Notes under the pieces: model-generated
Database searches by the model: none
Told to the model about the DNA's origin: nothing
The model's input: the letters and a program-made list of their open reading frames with translations, nothing else
Program-made: the position numbers and the translations under genes
From: Tragulus kanchil
Lineage: Eukaryota; Chordata; Mammalia; Artiodactyla; Tragulidae
Assembly (NCBI GenBank): GCA_022376925.1
Contig: JAIOJX010000032.1
Location: forward strand, 97,766,794-97,830,793
Direction of reading: 5' to 3'
Length of the DNA: 64,000 nt
In this document: positions 56,259 through 64,000 of the stretch, piece by piece
Numbering within the stretch: position 1 is the first letter of the stretch
How the letters are laid out: each line of letters begins with the position of its first letter

Positions 56259-57427
56259 CAAATGTATATATACACATACATATACATATATATATATAGG
56301 GTTTCCCTGATGGCTTAGTAGTGAGGAATCTGCCTGCAAGGCTTCCATCACTGGGCTGGGAAGATTCCCCTGGAGGAGGGCATGGCAACCCACTCCAGTT
56401 TTCCTGCCTAGAGAATTCCATGGATGGAGGAGCCTGATGGGCTGCAGTCCATGGCGTCACACAGACTCTCCCTTCTCTGTGTTTAATCTGTTCTCTCCTC
56501 TGTCCTCACTGTGGTTCTAACTCTGAACTCTACTCTGGAATACACACGTTCACGCCCCACCTATGTGAAGACTGAGCTTAATCAAAAGTCTGATTGTCTT
56601 TTGAATTAAGTTCGACTGTCAGCTACGGTGCACTGATTCTCATCTCCACACATAGCACACTGCTTTCCAGTGCCTTCCAAACCCACATTCTGCTTAGCTG
56701 TAGTTCTCTCAATCATCCATGAGTTCATTAAACATCTAGAATCATGGTTAAGAGCTCCAGCTCAGGGGTCAAGACCACCTGTGTTTGAAATTCGGCCCCA
56801 CTTCTTGCTAGCTTTGGGACCTTGGTTGTTTTGTGACTCAGTTTCTCATCTGCAAAATGGGAGTAATGGTTGGAACTACCTCAGAGGTGTCTAGTAAGGC
56901 TAAGTGAGGTGAACTAGACAAGATAACACATGTAGACTCATTCAAAGAATGCCAGTAAGTCCTGGATAATATTATTAAAAAAAAAAAAAATGGCTTCAGT
57001 GTCAAGGAACTCAGTGATGAAGAAGATAAGCTTTCCTTCAACAAATATTTCTTAAGTGCCTTCTATATGCCAGGGGTTATTCTGCTTCTAATGGGAAGGG
57101 GATAAGGATAATAAACAAAAGAGATAGATAATAAACAAAACAATAGATATAATAACAAGAAAAGTGTCATCTTGTAAAAATGCTATTATACACATTACAG
57201 CAGATTGAAGTGATAGAATGTAGAGGGTTTCTGAAGATGGGAGGCCAGGGAAGATCTCTCTCTCTCTTTTTTAGAATATATATGTTTTAGCATTTATTTT
57301 GGAAGAGGAAATGGCAACCCACTTCATTACTGTTGTCTGCAAAATTCCATGGATGGAGAAGCCTGATGAGCTACAGTCCATGGGGTCTCAAATGTATATA
57401 TACACATACATATACATATATATATAT

Positions 57428-57642
57428 AGGGTTTCCCTGATGGCTTAGTAGTGAGGAATCTGCCTGCAAGGCTTCCATCACTGGGCTGGGAAGATTCCCC
57501 TGGAGGAGGGCATGGCAACCCACTCCAGTTTTCCTGCCTAGAGAATTCCATGGATGGAGGAGCCTGATGGGCTGCAGTCCATGGCGTCACACAGACTCGG
57601 ACATGACTGAAGTAGAAGTAACTAAGCAGCAGCAGCAGTATT
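57428..57642 (+). mobile_element. Bov-tA SINE, complete copy
   Basis: GGGTTTCCCTGATGGCTTAG head, 'GGCATGGCAACCCACTCCAG', 'GAGGAGCCTGATGGGCTGCA', end 'CATGACTGAAGTAGAAGTAA' and a (CAG)n remnant. The twin at 56298-56465 is cut short by the duplication junction. Confidence 0.88.
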
Positions 57643-57774
57643 TATTTTATTATAAGAATTTCACACATAAAAGTAAGCACACAAATCCCCCTACCTATCA
57701 CCCAGTTTCAACAACTGTCAGTTCACGCTCACCTTTGCTTCAGTTGTGCCTCCATCCACTTCTCTCCTTCCCAT

Positions 57775-57940
57775 ATTTTTAAAAATTTATTTATTTTTAA
57801 CTGGAGGATAATTGCTTTACAATGCTGTGTTGGCTTCTGCTGTATACCAGCATGAATCGGCCATATGTATATGCATGTCCCCTCCCTCTTGAGCCTCCCT
57901 CCTACTCCCCCCCTCGTCCCCATCCCCCCAGGCTGTCCCA
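57775..57940 (-). mobile_element. L1 3' terminus, antisense
   Basis: Reversed, it reads '...TATGGCCGATTCATGCTGGT', 'AACACAGCATTGTAAAGCAA', 'TTATCCTCCAGTTAAAAATA', the ruminant-type L1 3' end with a 3' A-rich terminus at 57775. Confidence 0.75.
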
Positions 57941-59070
57941 GAGAACCAGGCTGAGGAAGGTCTCAGGGGAGGTGGCATCTGGGCTGCAGTGGCCCCAGTC
58001 CTGCAGGGGGCTGTGAGTTCTGGGTGCACACTGCTCTCCTTGCTCGATCTGGGGCTCCAGAGGAGAGTTCCTCTCTGTTCCTCTCTGTTCCTCCCTGCAC
58101 CAAGTTCTGCAATCAGCGTGCAGTGGATATTTGATGACTGGGGGCCCCTGAATCTGAACCTTGACTCTCACTGCCCCCTGGACAAGAGCAAGTGTTCCTG
58201 GGAGGGCACGGCTCGGGTGCAGAGTTCAGTTAGGGCTATCAGACCATGCTGGGAATGGAATTTGATAATGGATTGACTGGATGGCAAACACCCCTATATT
58301 CTCTTGAAGGAGCTGCAGGGTGTGAGCACCACAGCTCTGGAGCCAGGCAAAACCGGATGTGCATCTCAGCTGGAAACACTCCGGCCTCACTCATCTCTTC
58401 TACAAAATAGACCCAATTGCCCCTCGTCCCAGGTGGATTATTAATACTGCGCAAGACCGCATAGGTGAAGTGGCTTCAGGGCATAAGGATTCCATCAGTA
58501 TTAATTCTCCTCCTTGTCATGTCAGAGCCCTGAGACCAAGAACTACATTTCTGAACTCATCACTCTAATAAACATTTACAGGAAAATATAGAATATCCTA
58601 GTGACTACCTGTTCATCTCCCATTCAAATGCCATACAATGCTTTTCAGGGGAAATAAAATAGTAGGAAAAAGTAAAGATTCTCTAAAAATTCTTCTCTCT
58701 TCTCTGCTGCCCTCAAAAACATTGGTTTCCAGAACATCAAATGTTCCTCAAAGAATCAACAATATTTTTTGATGATGGGAGTATGAATAATCAGACACAT
58801 GGATTACATTTCCTTAAATTATGCAGAGCCCAAAAACCAGACGGGAAGGGAACGTGCTGGTAAACTTTTTTTCACGTTTTATTAAAACCTCAAGGTCTGA
58901 GGAACACGTTCATGATTATTACACACACATGCATATTTCCTGTGTCCAACTATTAAGAAAGAAAAATGAACACACTGAGAAGTTTTTTCCTGTCGAAAGC
59001 TTTGTCTTTTCTCCAGTCAACTCTAATTCCAGGCACGAGCTTCATTCACAGAAATAAAAGGACCACGCAT
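57941..59070. other. Unique DNA, no gene seen
   Basis: GC-richer in 57950-58250 and AT-richer after 58560. Contains a small tandem CCTCTCTGTT repeat at about 58069-58090. No transposon or exon recognised. Confidence 0.45.
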
Positions 59071-59074
59071 TGGT

Positions 59075-59258
59075 TGGGTTTGTAAGCTCTGCACCTTACC
59101 AGCTGTGCAACCTTGAGTAGGTCACTTAAATTCTCAGAGCCTCAGTGTCCTTTGTGGCAAATAGGAATGATGGACTGATCTTCACAGAGTGTGTTGAGGA
59201 TTAAACGGAACGAGACGTGAACCTACTTTGGAAACTGTACAGTGCCAGGTGGGTACGA
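59075..59258 (+). mobile_element. MIR SINE
   Basis: 'CTCTGCACCTTACCAGCTGT', 'AACCTTGAGTAGGTCACTTA', 'GAGCCTCAGTGTCCTTTGTG', 'GTTGAGGATTAAACGGAACG', near full length. Confidence 0.88.
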
Positions 59259-59474
59259 GGGATGGAAATGACTCCAAGACGGTATCCCTAACTTGACCAG
59301 CAGAACAGTGCACTAGCAGTGGTTAAACAGCCTAATGGCCCACTTTCAAACCCCCCTTTGCTGATGCTCAGATGTGTGTCCCTAGACAGGAAACGAAGCC
59401 ACGGTCTCCGTGCTCCATTTACGTACTTGCAAAATGGGCTGCTGCTGAAAATTATAGTCCCTACCCCATGCAGT

Positions 59475-59698
59475 GGTGAAAGCTTCGGTCGCTCAGTCGC
59501 GTCCAGCTCTTGGCAACAGCATGGACTGTAGGCTTCCAGGCTCCTCAGCTCCTCGGTCCATGGGATTCTCCAGGCAAGAACATTGGAGTGGGTAGCCATT
59601 CCCTTCTCCAGGGGACCTTCCTGACCCAGGGATTCAACCCGGGTCTCCTGCACTGCAGACAGATTCTTTATCGTCCCAGTCACTGGAAAAGCCATACA
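59475..59698 (-). mobile_element. Bov-tA SINE, antisense, well preserved
   Basis: 'GCTTCGGTCGCTCAGTCGCG', 'TCCATGGGATTCTCCAGGCA', 'TTCCTGACCCAGGGATTCAA', reversed head 'CAGTCACTGGAAAAGCC'. CpGs preserved. Confidence 0.92.
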
Positions 59699-59761
59699 GT
59701 GATGATGAGGATTGAATCAGGAAATATTGACAAAGCACTTAGGTTAGTGCCCATGTTTTGA

Positions 59762-59843
59762 AAGAGAGAACAGGAAAGGGAAGGGAAGAAAAGGGAGGAA
59801 AGAAGGAAGGAAGGACAGAAGGGAGGGAGGGAAAGAGAGGGTG
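59762..59843. repeat. Purine-rich (GGAA)n-like tract
   Basis: About 80 bases almost entirely A and G, with GGAAGGAAGGA and GGGAGGGAGGG runs. Mirror-symmetric purine tracts can form triplex DNA. Confidence 0.9.
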
Positions 59844-59953
59844 GTAGAAGAAATGTCTGAGCAAAGATTCCTTGTGCTAGAAATTCACCATTTAGTTGTT
59901 GGGGTCAGGTGTTACCTTTTCCAGGAATACCTTTATAAATGCAAACATACTTT

Positions 59954-60187
59954 AAAAACACGGCACAGGTCAGCTCTCCCTTGAGCTGACCCGCTGTCCT
60001 AGCAGCGTCTTCCACTTTAACAATGTCCGCTCTCTTGAGCCAGCCCGCGGTGAGGCCCGCTGTTCTCCCAGTGTCTCCCACTTTCCCCCTTAAGCTGGCC
60101 TGCTGTACTGGCAGCGACTCCCCCTTTCCCCACTCTAATAAACTTTACTTTCCTCTCAAAAAAAAAAAAAAAAAAAGCATGGCACAG
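59954..60187 (+). mobile_element. Retroposed poly(A) fragment with internal triplication
   Basis: An insert of about 207 bp ends in AATAAACTTTACTTTCCTCT followed by 18 or more A. Similar flanks ACGGCACAG (59960-59968) and ATGGCACAG (60179-60187) act as a target-site duplication with one mismatch. The body is three imperfect units of roughly 55-65 bases built on CTTGAGCTGRCCCGCTGT, AGCGTCT and CCCACTTTCCC. The AATAAA-then-CTCT end resembles a retroviral LTR or other pol II transcript end. I cannot name its parent. Confidence 0.65.
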
Positions 60188-60379
60188 TAATTCAACTTCT
60201 GTGTGTGCTTGTTGAGAACCTACTGTATGCAAGACAGTGTGCTGTCTTAGGCAACTGTTTGGAAAATCTCTGACTTTGTGGAGGGTGGGCGTGACAGGAG
60301 CTGACACATGGAAAAGAGAGGAAAAGAGGAGACCCAGGGAGAGACAGAGATGAAGCACCGCTTTCCCTGCTGTGGCTTT

Positions 60380-60545
60380 GGCATTGGACAGGCTTTGGTC
60401 CATATGTCACCTCTGCCAGTTCCTAACTGAGTGACCTTGGACAGGCAAGGACAAATTTAGACCCTGCTCTGCTTGAAAAAATGGGAATCAGGATCATAAG
60501 TTATGTGGGGCTAAAATGAGACAATGTGGTAAAACATCTCATTTT
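60380..60545 (+). mobile_element. MIR SINE
   Basis: 'GGCTTTGGCATTGGACAGGC', 'CACCTCTGCCAGTTCCTAAC', 'GAGTGACCTTGGACAGGCAA', 'GGGGCTAAAATGAGACAATG'. Its 3' part is repeated at 61593-61655. Confidence 0.75.
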
Positions 60546-60659
60546 CCTTCTCCCGACTCCACATTTTTGTCACATGCCTCCCAAAACTTCGGTGCAGGGA
60601 GTAGAAAGGAATCTTTCACAGCAGCTTCTAAGAGACCAGAGTCAGAACTCCCAGGAGAG

Positions 60660-60905
60660 GAAATCAGCTTGCCACTTTCTCTGTGCACTAAAAGGCCATT
60701 ATTTTTTTTTCGTGAAAATCGTGCGCTACTCACTCATAAGCGCATTTCCTCCGCGTGACATCTCCGATCAATTTCAGCCAGCAGTAACCAAGTGACTAAT
60801 GCTTCCCCCGGAGGCAAAGAGCCAGCGCTGGTGACTTCTCCTGGGTCTCTCAAGTGCAGAGATGACTCCTACCGGATACGGATCTTGGAGGAAATGGGAG
60901 GGGGG
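60660..60905. other. Unique block, candidate conserved non-coding element
   Basis: CpG-retaining, high-complexity sequence: TCGTGAAAATCGTGCGCTAC, CATAAGCGCATTTCCTCCGC, CTCCGATCAATTTCAGCC. No coding frame with support. Repeated at 61769-62014. Confidence 0.35.
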
Positions 60906-61565
60906 AACTCAACTTTGGCTCCCAATGTTTGACCAATAATAAAAAAGGCAGGGAAAAAGCTGAGTTAAGAGAGAGGCTACATGACCCTCTTCCTGGATCC
61001 TGGCAGGTGCCAGAGGAAGAATCAGTGAGTAATACTGCAACCAGGAGCCCAAACGCTGCAGCTGGAGGTCCGTGCCAAGAAGACAGCGCCAGATTTGGTT
61101 CTGCAGGAGTGGGGCCGCTCCTGGGCCAGCCTCAGCCAGATGGGGAAGAGCTCAGCATGAGTCGGGGGCAGGGTCTCTGCTCCAAGGGTCTCCTGCAAGC
61201 CGCATCCATTCAGATGCACCTCCCAGATGCACCACCCACACGGATGGAGCTATCTTTGCAGAAACTCAGGTGGCTTTTATTGGGGGCGGTGAGTCATGGC
61301 CGTTGAATGGAAATGATAGAAAAGTTCTGTGGTCTAAGCATGAACTGGCACAAAACGGAAGGCAGACAGTCCAAGTTGCAGGTACCAGGTCTGTCCCCAA
61401 GGCTGCGGGCTGCTGAGCTGCCACACTGCAAATGACAACAGCTACCGTTAACTGATTACTCTCCAGTTTTCAGTACTGTGCTCAGTGCCAGCAGCTCCAA
61501 AGTTTTGTGTAAAATTACGGAGTGTAATGAAAGCAGAAAGCATAATGAACCTGAGAGTATTAAGT
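60906..61565. other. Unique DNA, no gene seen
   Basis: Overlapping frames of 114 and 125 codons (60929-61306, 61072-61416) are open in both copies of the duplication but resemble no protein I know, and GC-rich composition explains their length. Confidence 0.4.
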
Positions 61566-62749
61566 TTCCCTTTCCTCAACCTGCAAAACAGAGGGAATCA
61601 GGATCATAAGTTATGTGGGGCTAAAATGAGACAATGTGGTAAAACATCTCATTTTCCTTCTCCCGACTCCACATTTTTGTCACATGCCTCCCAAAACTTG
61701 GTGCAGGGAGTAGAAAGGAATCTTTCACAGCAGCTTCTAAGAGACCAGAGTCAGAACTCCCAGGAGAGGAAATCAGCTTGCCACTTTCTCTGTGCACTAA
61801 AAGGCCATTATTTTTTTTTCGTGAAAATCGTGCGCTACTCACTCATAAGCGCATTTCCTCCGCGTGACATCTCCGATCAATTTCAGCCAGCAGTAACCAA
61901 GTGACTAATGCTTCCCCCGGAGGCAAAGAGCCAGCGCTGGTGACTTCTCCTGGGTCTCTCAAGTGCAGAGATGACTCCTACCGGATACGGATCTTGGAGG
62001 AAATGGGAGGGGGGAACTCAACTTTGGCTCCCAATGTTTGACCAATAATAAAAAAGGCAGGGAAAAAGCTGAGTTAAGAGAGAGGCTACATGACCCTCTT
62101 CCTGGATCCTGGCAGGTGCCAGAGGAAGAATCAGTGAGTAATACTGCAACCAGGAGCCCAAACGCTGCAGCTGGAGGTCCGTGCCAAGAAGACAGCGCCA
62201 GATTTGGTTCTGCAGGAGTGGGGCCGCTCCTGGGCCAGCCTCAGCCAGATGGGGAAGAGCTCAGCATGAGTCGGGGGCAGGGTCTCTGCTCCAAGGGTCT
62301 CCTGCAAGCCGCATCCATTCAGATGCACCTCCCAGATGCACCACCCACACGGATGGAGCTATCTTTGCAGAAACTCAGGTGGCTTTTATTGGGGGCGGTG
62401 AGTCATGGCCGTTGAATGGAAATGATAGAAAAGTTCTGTGGTCTAAGCATGAACTGGCACAAAACGGAAGGCAGACAGTCCAAGTTGCAGGTACCAGGTC
62501 TGTCCCCAAGGCTGCGGGCTGCTGAGCTGCCACACTGCAAATGACAACAGCTACCGTTAACTGATTACTCTCCAGTTTTCAGTACTGTGCTCAGTGCCAG
62601 CAGCTCCAAAGTTTTTGTGTAAAATTACGGAGTGTAATGAAAGCAGAAAGCATAATGAACCTGAGAGTATTAAGTCCTTTCCCTCCACCCATTTCCTCAA
62701 TTTCTCCTCTGCAAAACAGGTATGATAACTGCCTACATTCTGGCTTACT

Positions 62750-63075
62750 TTAAGAACTGCAGCACAGTGATTCAAATCCCAGACTGCTGAGTCAGAAAAA
62801 TCTGGGTGTGAAAGTCAGCTCTGCCTCTAACGCACTGTGTGACCTCCAGCAAGTGCCTCAGCCTCTCTGAACTGACGTTTCCTCATCTGTTATCACCAGA
62901 GAACCAGCCTCAAAGGCTTATGACACAGATCAAACAAGATCTATAAGTCAGAGAAAATGATACGTATCTCTCATTGTCGTGAAGAATAGATCACATTTAA
63001 AAAATGGCCTAATAAAGTGTCTTGTACTCAGTAGGATCTCACTGAATCATGGATTTTATTAATAGTAATAACAGT
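62750..63075 (+). mobile_element. MIR SINE
   Basis: 'CACAGTGATTCAAATCCCAG', 'GTCAGCTCTGCCTCTAACGC', 'ACTGTGTGACCTCCAGCAAG', 'GACGTTTCCTCATCTGTTAT', and a tail 'AAGTGTCTTGTACTCAGTAG'. Confidence 0.8.
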
Positions 63076-63366
63076 CATTACCTGAAAGGTTATTGGTGAA
63101 TTTTAAGGCATTGTATTTGATAAAATGCATGACTTATTAAACTCAAGTGAGGCGCTTAATGTGGTCATTAGTATTTTGATTACAACTGCCTTTTTTTTTA
63201 ATTTCTGTGTTCTTCCCCATGAGAAATTTAGATTACCTTGTGGTTTCCGACCTCAGATCCCCGGACAGAAAGCATCATGAACCAGCGAGAAAGGGGTACC
63301 TAGAGGATGGGATGATTTTTTTCTCCCTAAAGGGAGAAAATAGCAATAAAACATGTACATTACCAT
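63076..63366. other. Unique DNA, no gene seen
   Basis: AT-rich, nothing recognised. Confidence 0.45.
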
Positions 63367-63577
63367 GTGTAGAATAGATGACCAGTGCAAGTTCAATGCA
63401 TAAGGCTGGGCACCCAAAGCCAGTGCTCTGGGACACCCCAGAGGGATGGGGTGGAAGCAGGATTCAGGGTTGGCGGGGACACATGCATATTCATGGCCAA
63501 TTCATGTTGACGTATGGCGAAAACCATCACAGTATTGTAATTATTCTCCAATTAAAATAAATGAATTCATTTTCAAA
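63367..63577 (+). mobile_element. L1 3' terminus, ruminant type
   Basis: 'AGTGCAAGTTCAATGCATAA', 'CAGTGCTCTGGGACACCCCA', 'CCAATTCATGTTGACGTATG', 'CTCCAATTAAAATAAATGAA'. Same 3' end type as the antisense copy at 57775. Confidence 0.8.
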
Positions 63578-63799
63578 AGAAAGGTGCCTAGAAATGTTTT
63601 CAATATTCCAGAAAGTATGGGAAATTTTACATTTGTTAAGACATGACCACCACAAACTCCCAGAACGATCACATTTCTTTGCTTTGGTCTGAGATGGTAG
63701 CGGTTTGGTATCACCACTAGTTAACTACCATTAACCAAAATCTCCAGTTGACTGAGGGGCGTGTGGTGGACCAACTCTCTTCGTGTCGTGGAGCTCTAG

Positions 63800-63978
63800 A
63801 GCTAGAATGCCTGGCTCCTGGCTCCCCGCTCACCAGCTGCATGGCCTTTAGCCAGATGTGCACCCTCTTTGTACTTCTGTCTCTTCATCTGAACATTGGG
63901 GATAACAATACTAGATAATGATGATATCTCCCCATAGGAATACTGGAGAGACAGAGCCCAATCCACAGTAACCACTGT
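63800..63978 (+). mobile_element. MIR SINE
   Basis: 'GAATGCCTGGCTCCTGGCTC', 'CTCACCAGCTGCATGGCCTT', 'TCTTCATCTGAACATTGGGG', 'GATAACAATACTAGATAATG'. Confidence 0.75.
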
Positions 63979-64000
63979 ATAATGCAAGCACTTGTGTCAT

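Larger units (their letters stand above)
55334..57595. repeat. Tandem duplication 17 (1132 and 1130 bp)
   Basis: 55334-56465 then 56466-57595, with CTC shared at the join. Differences are one C in a C-run and one or two A in a poly(A) run near 55846/56977. The left copy cuts a Bov-tA SINE just before its 3' end; the right copy completes it. Confidence 0.96.
60483..62675. repeat. Tandem duplication 18 (1083 bp x 2)
   Basis: 60483-61565 recurs as 61593-62675, offset 1110. The 27 bases at 61566-61592 look like a collapsed form of what follows the right copy (TTTCCC, TTTCCTCAA and CTGCAAAACAG are kept, with the bases between lost). Other differences are in homopolymers. Confidence 0.95.

Noticed and set aside
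60929..61416. Overlapping 125- and 114-codon frames, repeated at 62038-62525
   Set aside because: No family resemblance; repetition comes from duplication 18, not from selection.
312..62675. A real family of 1.1-kb tandem repeats or a novel amplification system
   Set aside because: The units share no sequence with one another, break inside transposons, and have deletion-rich join tails. A technical cause is much more likely.
63367..63577. BovB LINE
   Set aside because: The 3' end does not have the Bov-A-like terminus that BovB shares with Bov SINEs; it fits an L1 3' terminus.
1..64000. CRISPR arrays, bacterial operons, ribosome binding sites, phage or IS elements
   Set aside because: No regularly spaced short repeats or bacterial coding density; all signs are of mammalian nuclear DNA.

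Overview
The window is nuclear DNA from a ruminant mammal. It carries Bov-tA, Bov-A and BovA2 SINEs (ruminant-specific in established knowledge), CHR-type tRNA-derived SINEs, cetartiodactyl L1 3' ends, a Tigger-like transposon and old mammalian MIR, L2, MER20 and mariner fragments. I find no recognisable host protein-coding exon, tRNA, rRNA, CRISPR array or microbial gene. The only long coding-type sequence is a disabled L1 ORF2 at about 26.8-32.1 kb. The region reads as intergenic or intronic DNA with a few high-complexity blocks that could be conserved non-coding elements. The species is not settled. An abundant, CpG-rich, roughly 330-bp CHR-like SINE with a long 3' tail does not match a named family I can recall and may mark a particular ruminant lineage.

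The dominant feature at large scale is 17 direct tandem duplications of 1.05-1.15 kb, joined head to tail with no or only a few bases between copies, plus one short duplication (124 bp) that includes a filled and an empty SINE site. The copies are about 98-100% identical. About 18-19 kb of the 64 kb is redundant, leaving roughly 45 kb of unique sequence. The uniform length, the haplotype-like differences (single-base changes, one TTTG unit, a SINE present or absent) and the deletion-rich left-copy tails at several junctions point to unmerged contig overlaps or untrimmed gap patches rather than real tandem repeats. Any annotation counting features twice here would be misled.

Layout: 0-2.5 kb antisense L1 end and duplication 1. 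2.5-5.1 kb unique block, L1 ends, the long SINE, and a Tigger element nested in an L1. 5.1-8.3 kb long antisense L2 broken by BovA2 and Bov-tA. 8.3-10.5 kb inverted/forward (twin-primed) L1, duplicated. 10.7-13 kb MIR split by Bov-A plus a GC-rich block, duplicated. 13-16 kb CHR SINEs. 16-23 kb mostly unique DNA with a TG microsatellite. 23-26 kb long SINE and a duplicated unique block with a mariner MITE. 26.6-32.5 kb a three-level nest (SINE, L1 inside it, second SINE inside the L1). 33-37.4 kb L2-like and BovA2, in overlapping duplications. 38-38.7 kb filled/empty SINE site. 39.5-49.2 kb a younger L1 end inside an older L1, a mariner MITE, and another long SINE in the L1 tail, all in chained duplications. 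49-60 kb scattered SINEs, MER20 and candidate conserved blocks. 60-64 kb a retroposed poly(A) fragment, MIRs and a final duplication.

There is no operon-like organisation. What the elements show together is a history of insertion: ancient L2 and MIR, then older L1 and DNA transposons, then CHR and Bov SINEs, then the long SINE, which appears recently active because one insertion has both an occupied and an empty copy in the window.
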